A stretch of DNA of 64,000 bases from Tianweitania sp. UT-5YL-CI-8 (GCF_030010215.1 NZ_JASCRR010000001.1:496001-560000); one strand, 5' to 3'; positions 1 through 9,001 are shown, counted from the first letter of the stretch. A program made the numbers and translations. Notes: generated by a model not told the origin, from the letters alone.

Positions 1-597
1 TGCGTCGGTCTCATCGAGCAGGCGGTCGATTACGCCTTCGAGGAAATAGCCGCCTTGCGTCTCGGACGAATGCTGACGCGCGATGATCCAGCATTTGGCC
101 TTGCCAGGACCCTGCGTCCCGATCGTCAGCATATCGATCGGCCGGCCCTCGACGCTTTCTCCGATGGTCTTGAACTTGACGAGGGGCGAGGTCTGCGCCA
201 AGGCGATGAAGCGGTGTTCGCGTTCCGCGCCATAAGGCGGCCAGACCGCGTAGAAACACAGATCGTGTTCGGGCTGGTGCTCGAAGATGAACGACGTGCC
301 GTCGAATGTGCCGGGCACCCGGAACCAGTAGTCGCCGTCATAGCTCGCCACCGCGCCGGTGTTCTGCCAGGCGTTGTCGTAATCCTCGCGGTTGGCGAGG
401 CGCCAGGCAAGCACGTCGGCGGCATTGGTCAGGCTGAACCTGCAGGCCTGCCCCATCGCGCCCGAAACCCGGAAATGATACCAGCCGAGAAACACGCCGC
501 CGGGGTCCTTGCGCAACGCAAGGCGGATGTCGGCCGGGTCGGATGCGTCAACGACCTCGATGCTGCCTGATGTAATCTTCGAACTGATTGAGATCAT
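1..597 (-). CDS. M14-type zinc carboxypeptidase, cytosolic carboxypeptidase-like (partial, C-terminus outside window)
   Basis: This open frame runs off the left edge. The visible part is 199 residues from an ATG at 597, with a good ribosome binding site (GGTGGAG) a few bases upstream. The N-terminal part resembles the beta-sandwich domain that precedes the catalytic domain in AGBL/cytosolic-carboxypeptidase-like M14 proteins. The segment ARQHSSETQGG near the edge fits the first zinc-ligand motif HxxE (about His176 and Glu179). The remaining zinc ligand and the catalytic Glu lie outside the window. The family trims C-terminal residues from proteins or peptides; bacterial substrates are mostly unknown. 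The gene follows the aldo/keto reductase at 673 on the same strand after 75 bases. Confidence 0.75.
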   Translation of the reverse strand, partial: MISISSKITSGSIEVVDASDPADIRLALRKDPGGVFLGWYHFRVSGAMGQACRFSLTNAADVLAWRLANREDYDNAWQNTGAVASYDGDYWFRVPGTFDGTSFIFEHQPEHDLCFYAVWPPYGAEREHRFIALAQTSPLVKFKTIGESVEGRPIDMLTIGTQGPGKAKCWIIARQHSSETQGGYFLEGVIDRLLDETDA

Positions 598-672
598 CGG
601 TACTCCACCCATCCTGGGACTTCAGGCAAGCGCGGAAGGGCTGAAGCGCCTCCCGCGCAACGTCTCCCGGCC

Positions 673-1737
673 TTACGCTGCCGGCTTATCCTCGTTCAGA
701 TTGTAGTGCATGATCCGGCCATGACGGCCTTTCTGGTCGCGTTCGAGGTCGTAAACATCGCCCTCCATCGCCGTCTTCTGCACCAGCACCGCGTCGATTT
801 CAGCACGGTCGGCATCGGTCAGCTTCAGGCCGAACAGACGGCTATGCGCCGAGAGATGCCCGCCATGGCGCACACCGACTATGATGCCGGCGACCTGCGG
901 CCAGTCGAGTACGGCGCGCATCGCGACATCGGCGATGTTGACATGATGACGGTCCGCGATCCTGCGCAGTGTGGCCAGCAGCGCCTGGAAAAGCTCCCAT
1001 CCGCCCATGTCGTCGATGATCAGCTTGTACTTGACCAGCGAGCGGTTCTCGAGGTCGCCAACCGGTTCCGGCACGCCGAGCCAACGGTCGCTGAGGAAGC
1101 CGCCGGCAACCGTGCCGTAGCACAGGATCTTGATGTCGTTTTCTTTGCAGAACGGCAGCAGGTCCTTTTCCGGCCTGTTGTCGAGCAGCGAATACTGCAC
1201 CTGCATCGATGCGAATTCGATGCCGGCATCCTTGAGTTCGCGCATGCACGACGTGTTGAAATTGGTCGTGCCGAGAAGGTCGATCTTACCCTCTTTCTGG
1301 AAATCGGCGAGCCAGCCGGCAACCTCGACATAGCGCGGCACTGCCGTATCCCACCAATGGAACTGCACGAGGTTCAACCGGTCGAGACCAAGCCGCACGA
1401 GCGAGCGGTCGATGGTTTCCTGAAGATCTGCCTTGGTGATCGTCCGCAGTTTCCGCAGGTCGGGAACGCTTTTGGTATGCACCTTGAGCGGCGCCAGCAG
1501 CTCAAGGTCGCCCGAGGCGATGGTGGCGCGGCGGAAATCGCCGATCAATTGCTCGACACCCGTATAGATGTCGGCGCAGTCGAAGGTGGTGATGCCGGAG
1601 CGGATATAATCGCCCATCTCCGAGATTGCCTTATCGTGATCGACGGCGGCGTGACCGCCGGCAAGCTGCCAGCCACCCTTGAGCACGCGGCTGATCGTAT
1701 AGCCCGGCCTGATGTCCGTGGTTTCGACTGCGGTCAC
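673..1737 (-). CDS. Aldo/keto reductase
   Basis: Predicted 354-residue NAD(P)H-dependent aldo/keto reductase with a TIM-barrel fold. Three family motifs are visible: DCADIYTG with the catalytic Tyr near residue 60, VHTKSVPD with the catalytic Lys, and VQFHWWD with the active-site His. I chose the GTG at 1737 because it overlaps the stop of the upstream gene by four bases (GTGA), a typical translational-coupling arrangement. The longer frame to 1845 would overlap that gene by more than 100 bases. The substrate cannot be read from sequence. It is transcribed divergently from the hyuBA operon across a shared 144-base region carrying a dyad operator. Confidence 0.87.
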   Translation of the reverse strand: MTAVETTDIRPGYTISRVLKGGWQLAGGHAAVDHDKAISEMGDYIRSGITTFDCADIYTGVEQLIGDFRRATIASGDLELLAPLKVHTKSVPDLRKLRTITKADLQETIDRSLVRLGLDRLNLVQFHWWDTAVPRYVEVAGWLADFQKEGKIDLLGTTNFNTSCMRELKDAGIEFASMQVQYSLLDNRPEKDLLPFCKENDIKILCYGTVAGGFLSDRWLGVPEPVGDLENRSLVKYKLIIDDMGGWELFQALLATLRRIADRHHVNIADVAMRAVLDWPQVAGIIVGVRHGGHLSAHSRLFGLKLTDADRAEIDAVLVQKTAMEGDVYDLERDQKGRHGRIMHYNLNEDKPAA

Positions 1738-2096
1738 GCGTCCTCCTCGCCCGGCAGGGCTACTTTTGTCGTGTCGTTGTGATTGAAGCGGCGATAATTC
1801 AGCCTGGTGATTTTCATACGCGTGGGACAATGCGGATCGGGACATGCCACTTCCGCATCCGACGTCATCCAGTCATTCTTATGCGACGGCCGCTGTTTTG
1901 CAGCCAGCAGCGGCAGGACGGCCGCGAGCGAATAGATGGAAAAGCCCTGCCCCGGCGGCAGGTACAGCATCTCGCCGCGCAGTTCGAAATAATCGCCCGG
2001 ATTGGCTCCGCAATAGATCTTGCCTTCCCCGCTGCGAACGACCTCGACCTTGAGATCGTAGAGCTCAAAACTCTGGTCCTCTTCGTCCCTCGTCAC
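1734..2096 (-). CDS. TIGR04076 family protein
   Basis: A 120-residue protein beginning at a GTG (2096) with GAGGG a few bases upstream. The features LYDLKVEVV, a Cys in KIYCGANPGDYF, and a C-terminal CPDP..CPTRMKI stretch resemble the small TIGR04076 family of unknown function, often found beside oxidoreductases. The three cysteines could bind a metal, but that is inference. The stop codon overlaps the GTG of the aldo/keto reductase, so the two are likely co-translated. It is the first gene of the leftward unit facing the hyuBA operon. Confidence 0.65.
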   Translation of the reverse strand: MTRDEEDQSFELYDLKVEVVRSGEGKIYCGANPGDYFELRGEMLYLPPGQGFSIYSLAAVLPLLAAKQRPSHKNDWMTSDAEVACPDPHCPTRMKITRLNYRRFNHNDTTKVALPGEEDA

Positions 2097-2140
2097 GCCG
2101 CCCTCGATCTCGCTGGATGTTCATTTTTTTAAAAATCTTG

Positions 2141-2155
2141 TTGATCTTTGATCAA
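2141..2155. promoter_or_regulatory. Candidate operator, dyad TTGATC-N3-GATCAA (copy 1)
   Basis: The 15 bases TTGATCTTTGATCAA form a perfect inverted repeat with a 3-base spacer, in the intergenic region between the divergent TIGR04076 gene and hyuB. The exact reverse complement occurs at 6424-6438 before the peptide-binding protein gene. A T7A5 tract lies at 2124-2135. The shape (two TTGRT-type half-sites 3 bases apart) resembles operators of FCD-type GntR repressors such as PdhR; a MarR protein is the alternative. Confidence 0.6.
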
Positions 2156-2240
2156 ATGTCAAGCAGCTTTGCGTGGCAATTGGCTGAAGCGCAACGGTCG
2201 CCGGAAGAGTGGTTGGCGCTGTAATGACGAGGGGTCGTTG

Positions 2241-4247
2241 ATGGTGCCCGATAGCATGACGTTGGAAATCCTCCGTTATAAGACGGTGGCGGCCGCGGAA
2301 GAGATGGGGCTGACGCTGGTGCGGGCGGCTCGCACGATCTACATCAAAGAAGTCGCCGACTTCAGCACCGCCATTGCAGGTATCGACGGCAAGTTCTTCG
2401 CCTATCCGGAAGCGCTCGGCGTCTCGGCCTTCGTTGACCTCGATCTGAATCCGTCGCTCAAGGCGGTCGGGCCGCTCAAGCCGGGCGACGTCATCCTGTC
2501 CAACCTGCCCTATGCCAATGGCGGACTGTCCACTCACCTGCCGGATCTGCAATTCATCAAGCCCTATTTCCACGATGGCGCGATCGTCGCCTATGGCTGG
2601 ACTTTCGCGCACACGTCGGACATCGGCGGCGGCGTGCCGTCTTCGATCTCGCCGCGCTTCTCGGACGTCTATCAAGAAGGCCTGCAGATTCCGCCGGTGA
2701 AACTGGTGCGCGAAGGCAAGATCGATGACAGCCTGCTGTCGGTCTACCTCGCCAATTGCCGCTCTCCGGAAACCAATCTAGGCGATATCAAAGCCATGCT
2801 GGCGGCCCTCGACAAGGGCGAGCAGCGCATCGCCGATGTCGTTGCCGCGCATGGTGCCGACACGCTGGTAGCCGCTCAGAAACTGCTTGCGGGCTATGCC
2901 GGCGAGAAGGCGATGGCCGTTCTCAAGACCATTCCCAATGGGGTCTATGACTTCTGGGACTATCTCGACCACGACTTCGTCAGCCACATCCCGGTGCGCA
3001 TCCGCTGCCGGATCACGGTCAAGGACGGCGCCATCGACCTGAACTATGACGGCACCGATCCGCAACTCATGTCGGCCTTCAACGTGCCGACGCAGGGCTT
3101 GCGGCATCCCTATCTGACGCTGCGGCTGATGCACATGGTCACCACGCGCGACCCTTCAGCACCGCTGAACCATGGCATTCTCGACTCGGTCACCACCAGC
3201 GCGCCGAAGGGCAGCCTGATCAATCCCGAATATCCCGCAGCCTGCGGCGTCCGCCACGCCACCGTCATGCGGCTGATCGACGTCGCCTCCGGGGCACTGC
3301 ACAAGGCAGATTCCACGTTGGTGCCGGCAGCCGGCGGCGGTACGGTTCTGCCAGTCGTTCTGGCTGAACCCGACCCCAAAACCGGATTGCGGCGCTCGAT
3401 GGTCATCCAGTCAATCGTCTGCGGCTCGGGTGCGCGCAACGGTTCCGATGGGGTCGACGGACGCGAATCCGGGCTTTCCAATACCCGCAACTCGCCCATC
3501 GAGCGTACCGAAGACGAAGCCGGCGTGATGATCGAAGAGTATGCGCTGCGCTCGGATTCGGGCGGTCCGGGACGCTGGCGCGGCGGCACCGGCATTGTCT
3601 ACACCGTACGCATCCTCAAGGATGACTGCGCCGTCCTGGCGCGCGGCCTGGAACGCTTCTTCTTCACGCCATGGGGCGTGGCCGGCGGCCGGTCGGCGGC
3701 GCCTTGCCGCGTGGTTCTCAACATCGGGCGGCCGGACGAGAAGGAACTGAGCCGCGTCGACATGCTGGAAATCGCGCGCGGCGACACGCTGAGCCTGATG
3801 ACGCCCGGCGGCGGCGGTTTCGGCGACCCGTTCACCCGGCCCGTCGAAGAGGTGCTGTACGACGTCGAACGCGGTTTCGTCTCGGAAGAATCAGCGCAGG
3901 TCGACTATGGGGTGGCGATCCGGAACGGCGCTCTCGACGAGGCGGAAACGCAGCGTATACGAGGCGAGACGCGGGCGTCGGCAGGCGCATTCGACTTCGG
4001 CACCAACCGAGTGCTGTGGGAAAGCGTGTTCGGCGACGACCTCGTCACCCGGCTCAACACCAGCCTGATGCGCTTCCCCGCCTCGATCCGGGGCAAGCGC
4101 AGGCGCTCCATCTACGAGGCAGTGTTTCCCGAGCTTAAGGAAACGAACGGCTTCGACATCAACACCATCGCATCGCGAACGGACGCCATGCGCGGCCATT
4201 TCGCCGATCTCGTCGGCACTCTCGAGGCCGAAGGAGCGCGGGCATGA
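2241..4247 (+). CDS. hyuB: Hydantoinase B/oxoprolinase family subunit
   Basis: Predicted 668-residue HyuB-type subunit of an ATP-dependent cyclic-amide hydrolase or related carboxylase (the family includes N-methylhydantoinase, 5-oxoprolinase, caprolactamase and acetophenone/acetone carboxylase). It acts with the HyuA-type subunit encoded next. Family features include the N-terminal LTLVRAARTIYIKE stretch and a glycine-rich C-terminal LMTPGGGGFGDPF near residue 525. I chose the ATG at 2241 because GAGGGG precedes it; the frame is open further upstream through the operator, and ATG 2256 is an alternative. It overlaps hyuA by four bases. The substrate is unknown, though the operon context suggests a kynurenine-related or peptide-derived compound. 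Confidence 0.9.
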   Translation: MVPDSMTLEILRYKTVAAAEEMGLTLVRAARTIYIKEVADFSTAIAGIDGKFFAYPEALGVSAFVDLDLNPSLKAVGPLKPGDVILSNLPYANGGLSTHLPDLQFIKPYFHDGAIVAYGWTFAHTSDIGGGVPSSISPRFSDVYQEGLQIPPVKLVREGKIDDSLLSVYLANCRSPETNLGDIKAMLAALDKGEQRIADVVAAHGADTLVAAQKLLAGYAGEKAMAVLKTIPNGVYDFWDYLDHDFVSHIPVRIRCRITVKDGAIDLNYDGTDPQLMSAFNVPTQGLRHPYLTLRLMHMVTTRDPSAPLNHGILDSVTTSAPKGSLINPEYPAACGVRHATVMRLIDVASGALHKADSTLVPAAGGGTVLPVVLAEPDPKTGLRRSMVIQSIVCGSGARNGSDGVDGRESGLSNTRNSPIERTEDEAGVMIEEYALRSDSGGPGRWRGGTGIVYTVRILKDDCAVLARGLERFFFTPWGVAGGRSAAPCRVVLNIGRPDEKELSRVDMLEIARGDTLSLMTPGGGGFGDPFTRPVEEVLYDVERGFVSEESAQVDYGVAIRNGALDEAETQRIRGETRASAGAFDFGTNRVLWESVFGDDLVTRLNTSLMRFPASIRGKRRRSIYEAVFPELKETNGFDINTIASRTDAMRGHFADLVGTLEAEGARA

Positions 4248-6367
4248 ACATCGCACCAAAGACCGCGGCATGGCGCATCGGCATCGACGTCGGCGGCACA
4301 TTCAACGACTTCGTCGCGGCGGAAAACGGAACAGGGCGGCGCGTGTTCTTCAAGGAACCCAGCGTGCCGAGCGACCCGTCTCTGGCGGTGGAGCGCGGCA
4401 TCGCAGGCCTTCTCAACAAAGCCGGCATCGCCCCCAACGCGGTCGAGCTTGTCATGCACGGCACGACGCTTGCGCTCAACTCGTTCCTGCAACGCAACGG
4501 GCCGCGCCTCGGCATGGTGGTGTCGCGCGGCAATCGCGACGTGTTCGAGATCGCGCGGTCGCGCATGCCGTCGGCCTTCGACTTTACCGCAAAGCGCGAA
4601 ACCCCGCTGATCCCGCGCAATCTTGTCTTCGAGGTCGGCGCGCGCTGCCTGTCCAACGGCGACATCGTCGACCGGCCCGACGAAGCCGCACTCGACCGAC
4701 TGGCCGAGCAGCTGCGGGCTTCCGACCTCAAGGCCGTGGCGGTGATGCTGATCAACTCCTTCCGCCACCCGGAACTCGAGCGCGAGGTGGCCGAAGGATT
4801 GCGCAAGCGGCTGCCGGACCTGCCGATCACCGAAAGTGCGGCGATCTGGCCGGAAATGCGCGAGTATGAGCGCGGTTTGCTGGCAGCACTCAACGCCTAT
4901 ATTCAGCCGCTGATGCAGTCCTATTTCGACCGGCTCGAAACCCGCCTGCGCGGGCTCGGCCTGACCGCGCCGATCTTCATCACCACCAACAATGGCGGCA
5001 CTGTCAGCCTGGCGACGGCGCGAGCCCGGCCCATCGACACGGTCCTGTCGGGACCGGCGGCGGGCGTTGTCGCCGCCGTAAAAATGGCGCCGGAAGATGT
5101 CCGCGACCATCTCGTCACCCTCGACATGGGCGGCACCTCGACGGATATGGCCGTGGTGATCGGCGGCGAGCCGGAATACACTCAGCTTGCGCAGGTCGGC
5201 GCCTTCCCCATCATTCTGCCGGTGGTGGCCGTGACGGCAATCGGCGCAGGCGGAGGCTCGGCGGTCTGGATCGACCCGCAGGGCATCTTGAAGATCGGCC
5301 CCGAAAGCGTCGGCTCCGACCCAGGACCGATCTGCTACGGACGCGGCGGCACGCGGGTGGCAATCACCGACTGCTACCTCGCCAGCGGCATCCTGGACCC
5401 CAACGCCTTTCTCGGCGGCCGCATGCCGCTGGCAAAGGAACCGGCCGTGGCCGGTCTCGCCAAGCTGGCTCAGGATATCGGGCTGACCGGCGAGAACGCG
5501 GCTGAGGAGGCCGCCTCCGCCGCTCTTCGGGTCGCGACCGCCAAGATGTCGGTGGAGTTGTCCAAGATGCTCGCCAAGCGCGGGCTGGATCACCGCCAGT
5601 TCGCACTCGTCGCCTTCGGCGGCGCAGGTGCAACGCATGCGACACTTCTGGCCGAGGAGGCTCGGCTGGAGAAAGTCATCATTCCGCTGGCGCCCGGCAC
5701 CTTTTGCGCCTTGGGAGCTAGCCTTGCCGATATTCGCCGCGATTATGCCCGCTCGCTCGGCGGCTTTTTGCAGCCCGACGGTCAGGGCTTTGCCCCGGTC
5801 GCGGCGGCACTGACCGAGATGAAGGCCAACGCGCTGAGCTGGATTGCCGGGGAGACCGACAGTGACGCCGACCTCTCCTTCCGGGTGAAAGCCGATATGC
5901 GTTTTGCCGACCAGGCCTACGAGCTGGAAATCTTCGTGCCGGAGGCGCTGCGCGAGACGCTCGACGGTGTGACGCTGCTCGATCTCTTCCATGCCGAGCA
6001 CGAACGGCTCTACGGCTTTGCCGACCGCGTCGCCTCGGTCCGCATCAGCACCATCAGGCTGTCCATCTCTGCCCTCAACGCAACGACAGGCAGCACCGCG
6101 ATGGAGCCGCGAAAAGCACCCCAGGCGGGAACGCGTCGGGTGTTTCACAAGAGCCAATGGCTGGACGCCCCGCTCTATCGCCGGTTCGACCTGCCCGCAG
6201 GCTTCGCAATCAGCGGCCCGGCGGTCGTCGAGCAGGACGACACCACCGTCTGGATCGTGCCGGGTTGGCAATGTCGCGTGGAGCCGATGGGCAACCTGGT
6301 CTTGACGCCGCAAAAGCAGGCGCGTGCCCTTGAAAACGAAAGGACCATCGTCAAGGCATTTGCCTGA
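4244..6367 (+). CDS. hyuA: Hydantoinase A/oxoprolinase family subunit
   Basis: Predicted 707-residue HyuA-type ATP-binding subunit, partner of HyuB. The N-terminal phosphate-binding loop GIDVGGTFNDF has Asn where DVGGTFTD is usual. A second nucleotide-binding segment, TLDMGGTSTDMAVV, lies near residue 290, and AFGGAGATHA near residue 460. These place it in the ASKHA-fold hydantoinase A family, which phosphorylates an amide or carboxylate intermediate before ring opening or carboxylation. The ATG at 4244 overlaps the hyuB stop (ATGA). After the stop, 94 bases containing the second TTGATC dyad lead to the peptide-binding protein gene, so that gene may also have its own promoter. Confidence 0.9.
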   Translation: MNIAPKTAAWRIGIDVGGTFNDFVAAENGTGRRVFFKEPSVPSDPSLAVERGIAGLLNKAGIAPNAVELVMHGTTLALNSFLQRNGPRLGMVVSRGNRDVFEIARSRMPSAFDFTAKRETPLIPRNLVFEVGARCLSNGDIVDRPDEAALDRLAEQLRASDLKAVAVMLINSFRHPELEREVAEGLRKRLPDLPITESAAIWPEMREYERGLLAALNAYIQPLMQSYFDRLETRLRGLGLTAPIFITTNNGGTVSLATARARPIDTVLSGPAAGVVAAVKMAPEDVRDHLVTLDMGGTSTDMAVVIGGEPEYTQLAQVGAFPIILPVVAVTAIGAGGGSAVWIDPQGILKIGPESVGSDPGPICYGRGGTRVAITDCYLASGILDPNAFLGGRMPLAKEPAVAGLAKLAQDIGLTGENAAEEAASAALRVATAKMSVELSKMLAKRGLDHRQFALVAFGGAGATHATLLAEEARLEKVIIPLAPGTFCALGASLADIRRDYARSLGGFLQPDGQGFAPVAAALTEMKANALSWIAGETDSDADLSFRVKADMRFADQAYELEIFVPEALRETLDGVTLLDLFHAEHERLYGFADRVASVRISTIRLSISALNATTGSTAMEPRKAPQAGTRRVFHKSQWLDAPLYRRFDLPAGFAISGPAVVEQDDTTVWIVPGWQCRVEPMGNLVLTPQKQARALENERTIVKAFA

Positions 6368-6423
6368 AACCCGACCCTTGGCGGGATTGACGACCTAGAT
6401 GCTTTGGGGCAGTCTGAGAAAAA

Positions 6424-6438
6424 TTGATCAAAGATCAA
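6424..6438. promoter_or_regulatory. Candidate operator, dyad TTGATC-N3-GATCAA (copy 2)
   Basis: TTGATCAAAGATCAA is the exact reverse complement of the element at 2141-2155 and a perfect dyad with a 3-base spacer. It lies 24 bases before the start of the substrate-binding protein gene, where a repressor could block an internal promoter or transcript start. Recurrence of the identical 15-mer before two transcription units of one putative operon is the main evidence. No matching regulator gene is obvious beside either copy. Confidence 0.6.
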
Positions 6439-6461
6439 ACAAGAGTGGGAACGGAGAACAA

Positions 6462-7970
6462 ATGAAAAGATCAGCTTCTTATCTCCGCTCGGCGGCCCTG
6501 ATCGGGGTGCTGGCGGCTTCTTTCGGCGGTGCCGCACATGCGGCCGACCTGCGCATCGCACTGTCTGACGATCCGGATGCGCTCGACACCAAGACCAACC
6601 GCGCTCAGACCGGCATCACCGTTCTGACCGTGATGTGCGACCGCTTGATGTGGACCGATTCCAAGCTCACCATCACGCCCGGTCTCGCCAAGAGCTGGTC
6701 ATGGTCGGATGACGGCAAGGAACTGACGCTCGATCTTATCGAAGGCGCCAAGTTCCAGGACGGCACGCCCTTCGACGCCGAGGCGGTGAAGATCAACATC
6801 GAACGCAACAAGGAAAAGGGTTCGCAGCGCGCCGACGATATCTCGACCGTCGCCAGCGTTGAGGCTGTCAGCCCGACCAAGGTTCTGATCAAGGTGAGCG
6901 AGCCCAGCGCCCAGTTGATGAGCAAGCTCGCCGAACGCATCGGCATCATGTTCTCGCCCAAGGCTATCAACGAGCTCGGCGAAAATCTCGGCCGCGCGCC
7001 CGTCTGCATTGGACCGTATAAATTCGTCGAGCGTGTCGCACAGGATAAGATCGTGCTGGAGAAGGACGCGAACTATTACGACGCGGCCAAATATGCCTTC
7101 GACAAGGTGATCTTCCGCATTATCCCCGATGACGCCGTGCGCCTGGCGAACCTTCAGTCGGGCGAACTCGACCTGATGGAGAAGCTCGACCCTTCGAATG
7201 CCGCCACCGTGGCCGAGGACAAGAACCTGCAGATCATTCCGCTAACGGTCCTTAACAACCAGACGCTGGTCCTGAACCTGAACCACGAAGGCCCGATGAA
7301 GGATCCGAAAGTGCGTGAAGCGCTGGAACTGGCGCTCGACCGGCAGGCCATCGTCGATGTCGCTTTCGCCGGGCAGTATCAGGCTGGCAACCAGTTCGCA
7401 GCGCCCGATTCTCCCTTCTACAACGCCGACTTCCCGATCCCCGCCCGCGACCCTGAAAAGGCCAAGGCCCTGATCGCCGAGGCTGGCCTGAAAGAGCCGG
7501 TCCCGCTGAAGATCCTTGTGCCGAACCGCCCGCTTTCCGTCCGCGTTGGCGAGATGATGCAGGCCATGGGGACCGATGCAGGTTTCGCCATCACGCTCGA
7601 CGTCGTGGATTTCGCCACGACGCTGAAGCTGACGGATGAAGGCAATTTCGAATCCTGGGGTCCGATCGGCCCGCAATTCGCCAACGATCTGGACACGGTT
7701 GCCTATCCGGTGCTCCACTCGACCGGCGGTCGCAATCTGAGCCGCTACAAGAGCCCCGAGATGGACAAGCTCTTGGAGGCGACCCGCACCGCGACCGATC
7801 CGGCAAAGCGGATGGAACTGTTCAAGGAAGCCTCGGCCCTTGCGGTGAAGGATCGCCCGGTTCTTTATCTGTACCACCAGAAGCCGCTGTTCGTCGCAAC
7901 GAGCAAGCTGAAGGGCTTCCATGCCACCGGCGACGGTTTCGTCAAGCTTGACGGCGTGACCATCGACTGA
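6462..7970 (+). CDS. ABC transporter substrate-binding protein, SBP family 5 (dipeptide/oligopeptide type)
   Basis: Predicted 502-residue periplasmic binding protein. A Sec signal peptide (MKRSASYLRS..., ending AHA-A near residue 27) is followed by the family-5 start LRIALSDDPDALD, a central region like that of DppA/OppA/NikA proteins, and a conserved C-terminal YLYHQKPLFVA. ATG 6462 is preceded by CGGAGAA. It heads the dpp-like operon that continues after a GC-rich hairpin. Family members bind peptides, nickel chelates, opines or other amides, so the actual ligand is open. The kynureninase downstream makes a kynurenine-containing or amide ligand plausible. Confidence 0.9.
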   Translation: MKRSASYLRSAALIGVLAASFGGAAHAADLRIALSDDPDALDTKTNRAQTGITVLTVMCDRLMWTDSKLTITPGLAKSWSWSDDGKELTLDLIEGAKFQDGTPFDAEAVKINIERNKEKGSQRADDISTVASVEAVSPTKVLIKVSEPSAQLMSKLAERIGIMFSPKAINELGENLGRAPVCIGPYKFVERVAQDKIVLEKDANYYDAAKYAFDKVIFRIIPDDAVRLANLQSGELDLMEKLDPSNAATVAEDKNLQIIPLTVLNNQTLVLNLNHEGPMKDPKVREALELALDRQAIVDVAFAGQYQAGNQFAAPDSPFYNADFPIPARDPEKAKALIAEAGLKEPVPLKILVPNRPLSVRVGEMMQAMGTDAGFAITLDVVDFATTLKLTDEGNFESWGPIGPQFANDLDTVAYPVLHSTGGRNLSRYKSPEMDKLLEATRTATDPAKRMELFKEASALAVKDRPVLYLYHQKPLFVATSKLKGFHATGDGFVKLDGVTID

Positions 7971-8006
7971 CGGACAAAGGTATCTGATAATATCTGGAAC
8001 AGACGG

Positions 8007-8026
8007 CGGTCCGCAGCGGCGGACCG
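8007..8026 (+). other. Intergenic mRNA hairpin after the binding-protein gene
   Basis: CGGTCCGC and GCGGACCG form an 8-bp perfect stem around a 4-base loop, between the binding-protein gene and the first permease gene. No U-tract follows. Such hairpins often stabilise the upstream message or partly terminate, so that binding protein is made in excess over permease; this role is inference. Confidence 0.55.
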
Positions 8027-8050
8027 TCCGATGCCCCGCAAGGAGCGTTC

Positions 8051-9001
8051 ATGTTCGGCTTTCTCGTGCAAAGGGTGATGGCAGCGATACCAACCCTTTT
8101 CATCATCTCATTGATCGTTTTCAGCCTTCAGCAATTGCTGCCCGGCGATCCCGCGCTGGTGATCGGCGGCGGCGAAGCATCGCAGGAAATGCTTGCGCAG
8201 ATCCGCGAGCAATACGGCTTCAACGATCCCTTCCTGGTGCAATACTGGCATTGGATCACCAATGTCATGCAGGGCGATTTCGGCGTCTCCTTCCGCACCC
8301 GCGAGGAGATCGGCCCGATGCTGGCTGCCAAGATCCCGGTGACGTTGACGCTCGCCACCGCCGCCATGCTGGTGTCGCTGGTCATCGGCATTCCGGCCGG
8401 CATTCTCGCTGCGATCTGGCGCGGACGCGGCTGGGACCACGCCGTGACTGTCGCTGCGCTGTCTGGCATCTCGATCCCAAATTTCTGGCTCGGCATCATG
8501 ATGATCCTGCTGTTCGCCGTGCATTTGGGCTGGTTGCCCGCGAGCGGCTATGTCAGCTTCTTCGAAGACCCGATCCAGAGCATCCGTACGCTCATCATGC
8601 CGGCCATCGTGCTGGGCGCCGGCCTTGCCGCCGCCATGATGCGCCACACCCGCAGCGCCATGCTGACGGTTATGCGCCAGGATTATGTGCGGACGGCGCG
8701 CGCCAAGGGCGTGGCCGAGAAGACGGTGATCCTCAAGCACGCCTTCCTCAACGCGCAAATCCCGATCATCACGCTGGCAACCCTGCAGTTCGGCACGCTT
8801 TTGGCAGGCGCGGTGTTGACCGAACAGGTCTTCTCCATTCCAGGCGTCGGCAAGATGGTGGTCGATGCCGTCTTCAACCGCGAATATCAGGCGGTTCAGG
8901 CCGTGACGCTGTTGTCGGGCGCCGCTTTCGTACTGATGAGCCTGCTCGCCGACGTTCTTTATTTCGTCGCCAACCCGAAATTGAGGACGAAAACGCTGTG
9001 A
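8051..9001 (+). CDS. dppB: Peptide-type ABC transporter permease, DppB-like
   Basis: Predicted 316-residue inner-membrane permease with about six membrane segments. The N-terminal AIPTLFIISLIVFSL is typical of DppB/OppB, as is the LPGDPALV segment. The EAA-like cytoplasmic loop DYVRTARAKGV near residue 216 contacts the ATPase. ATG 8051 has an AAGGAG site 7 bases upstream. The stop overlaps the start of the next permease. It should pair with the DppC-like protein and the fused ATPase to form the importer. Confidence 0.93.
   Translation: MFGFLVQRVMAAIPTLFIISLIVFSLQQLLPGDPALVIGGGEASQEMLAQIREQYGFNDPFLVQYWHWITNVMQGDFGVSFRTREEIGPMLAAKIPVTLTLATAAMLVSLVIGIPAGILAAIWRGRGWDHAVTVAALSGISIPNFWLGIMMILLFAVHLGWLPASGYVSFFEDPIQSIRTLIMPAIVLGAGLAAAMMRHTRSAMLTVMRQDYVRTARAKGVAEKTVILKHAFLNAQIPIITLATLQFGTLLAGAVLTEQVFSIPGVGKMVVDAVFNREYQAVQAVTLLSGAAFVLMSLLADVLYFVANPKLRTKTL

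Noticed and set aside
55-570. 171-codon plus-strand frame at the left edge
   Set aside because: The minus strand holds a partial M14 carboxypeptidase with a zinc motif, good start and ribosome binding site, so the plus frame is its shadow.
706-1782. 358-codon plus-strand frame opposite the aldo/keto reductase
   Set aside because: The minus-strand product has all catalytic aldo/keto reductase motifs; the plus product has none.
2124-2135. T7A5 tract as a terminator or promoter
   Set aside because: There is no GC-rich stem before the T-run on either strand, and no paired -10/-35 boxes could be defined.
4112-6313. 733-codon open frame on the minus strand opposite hyuA
   Set aside because: It is antisense to a clear HyuA gene, rich in His, Arg, Gly and Asp as expected for a GC-rich shadow, and shows no family features.
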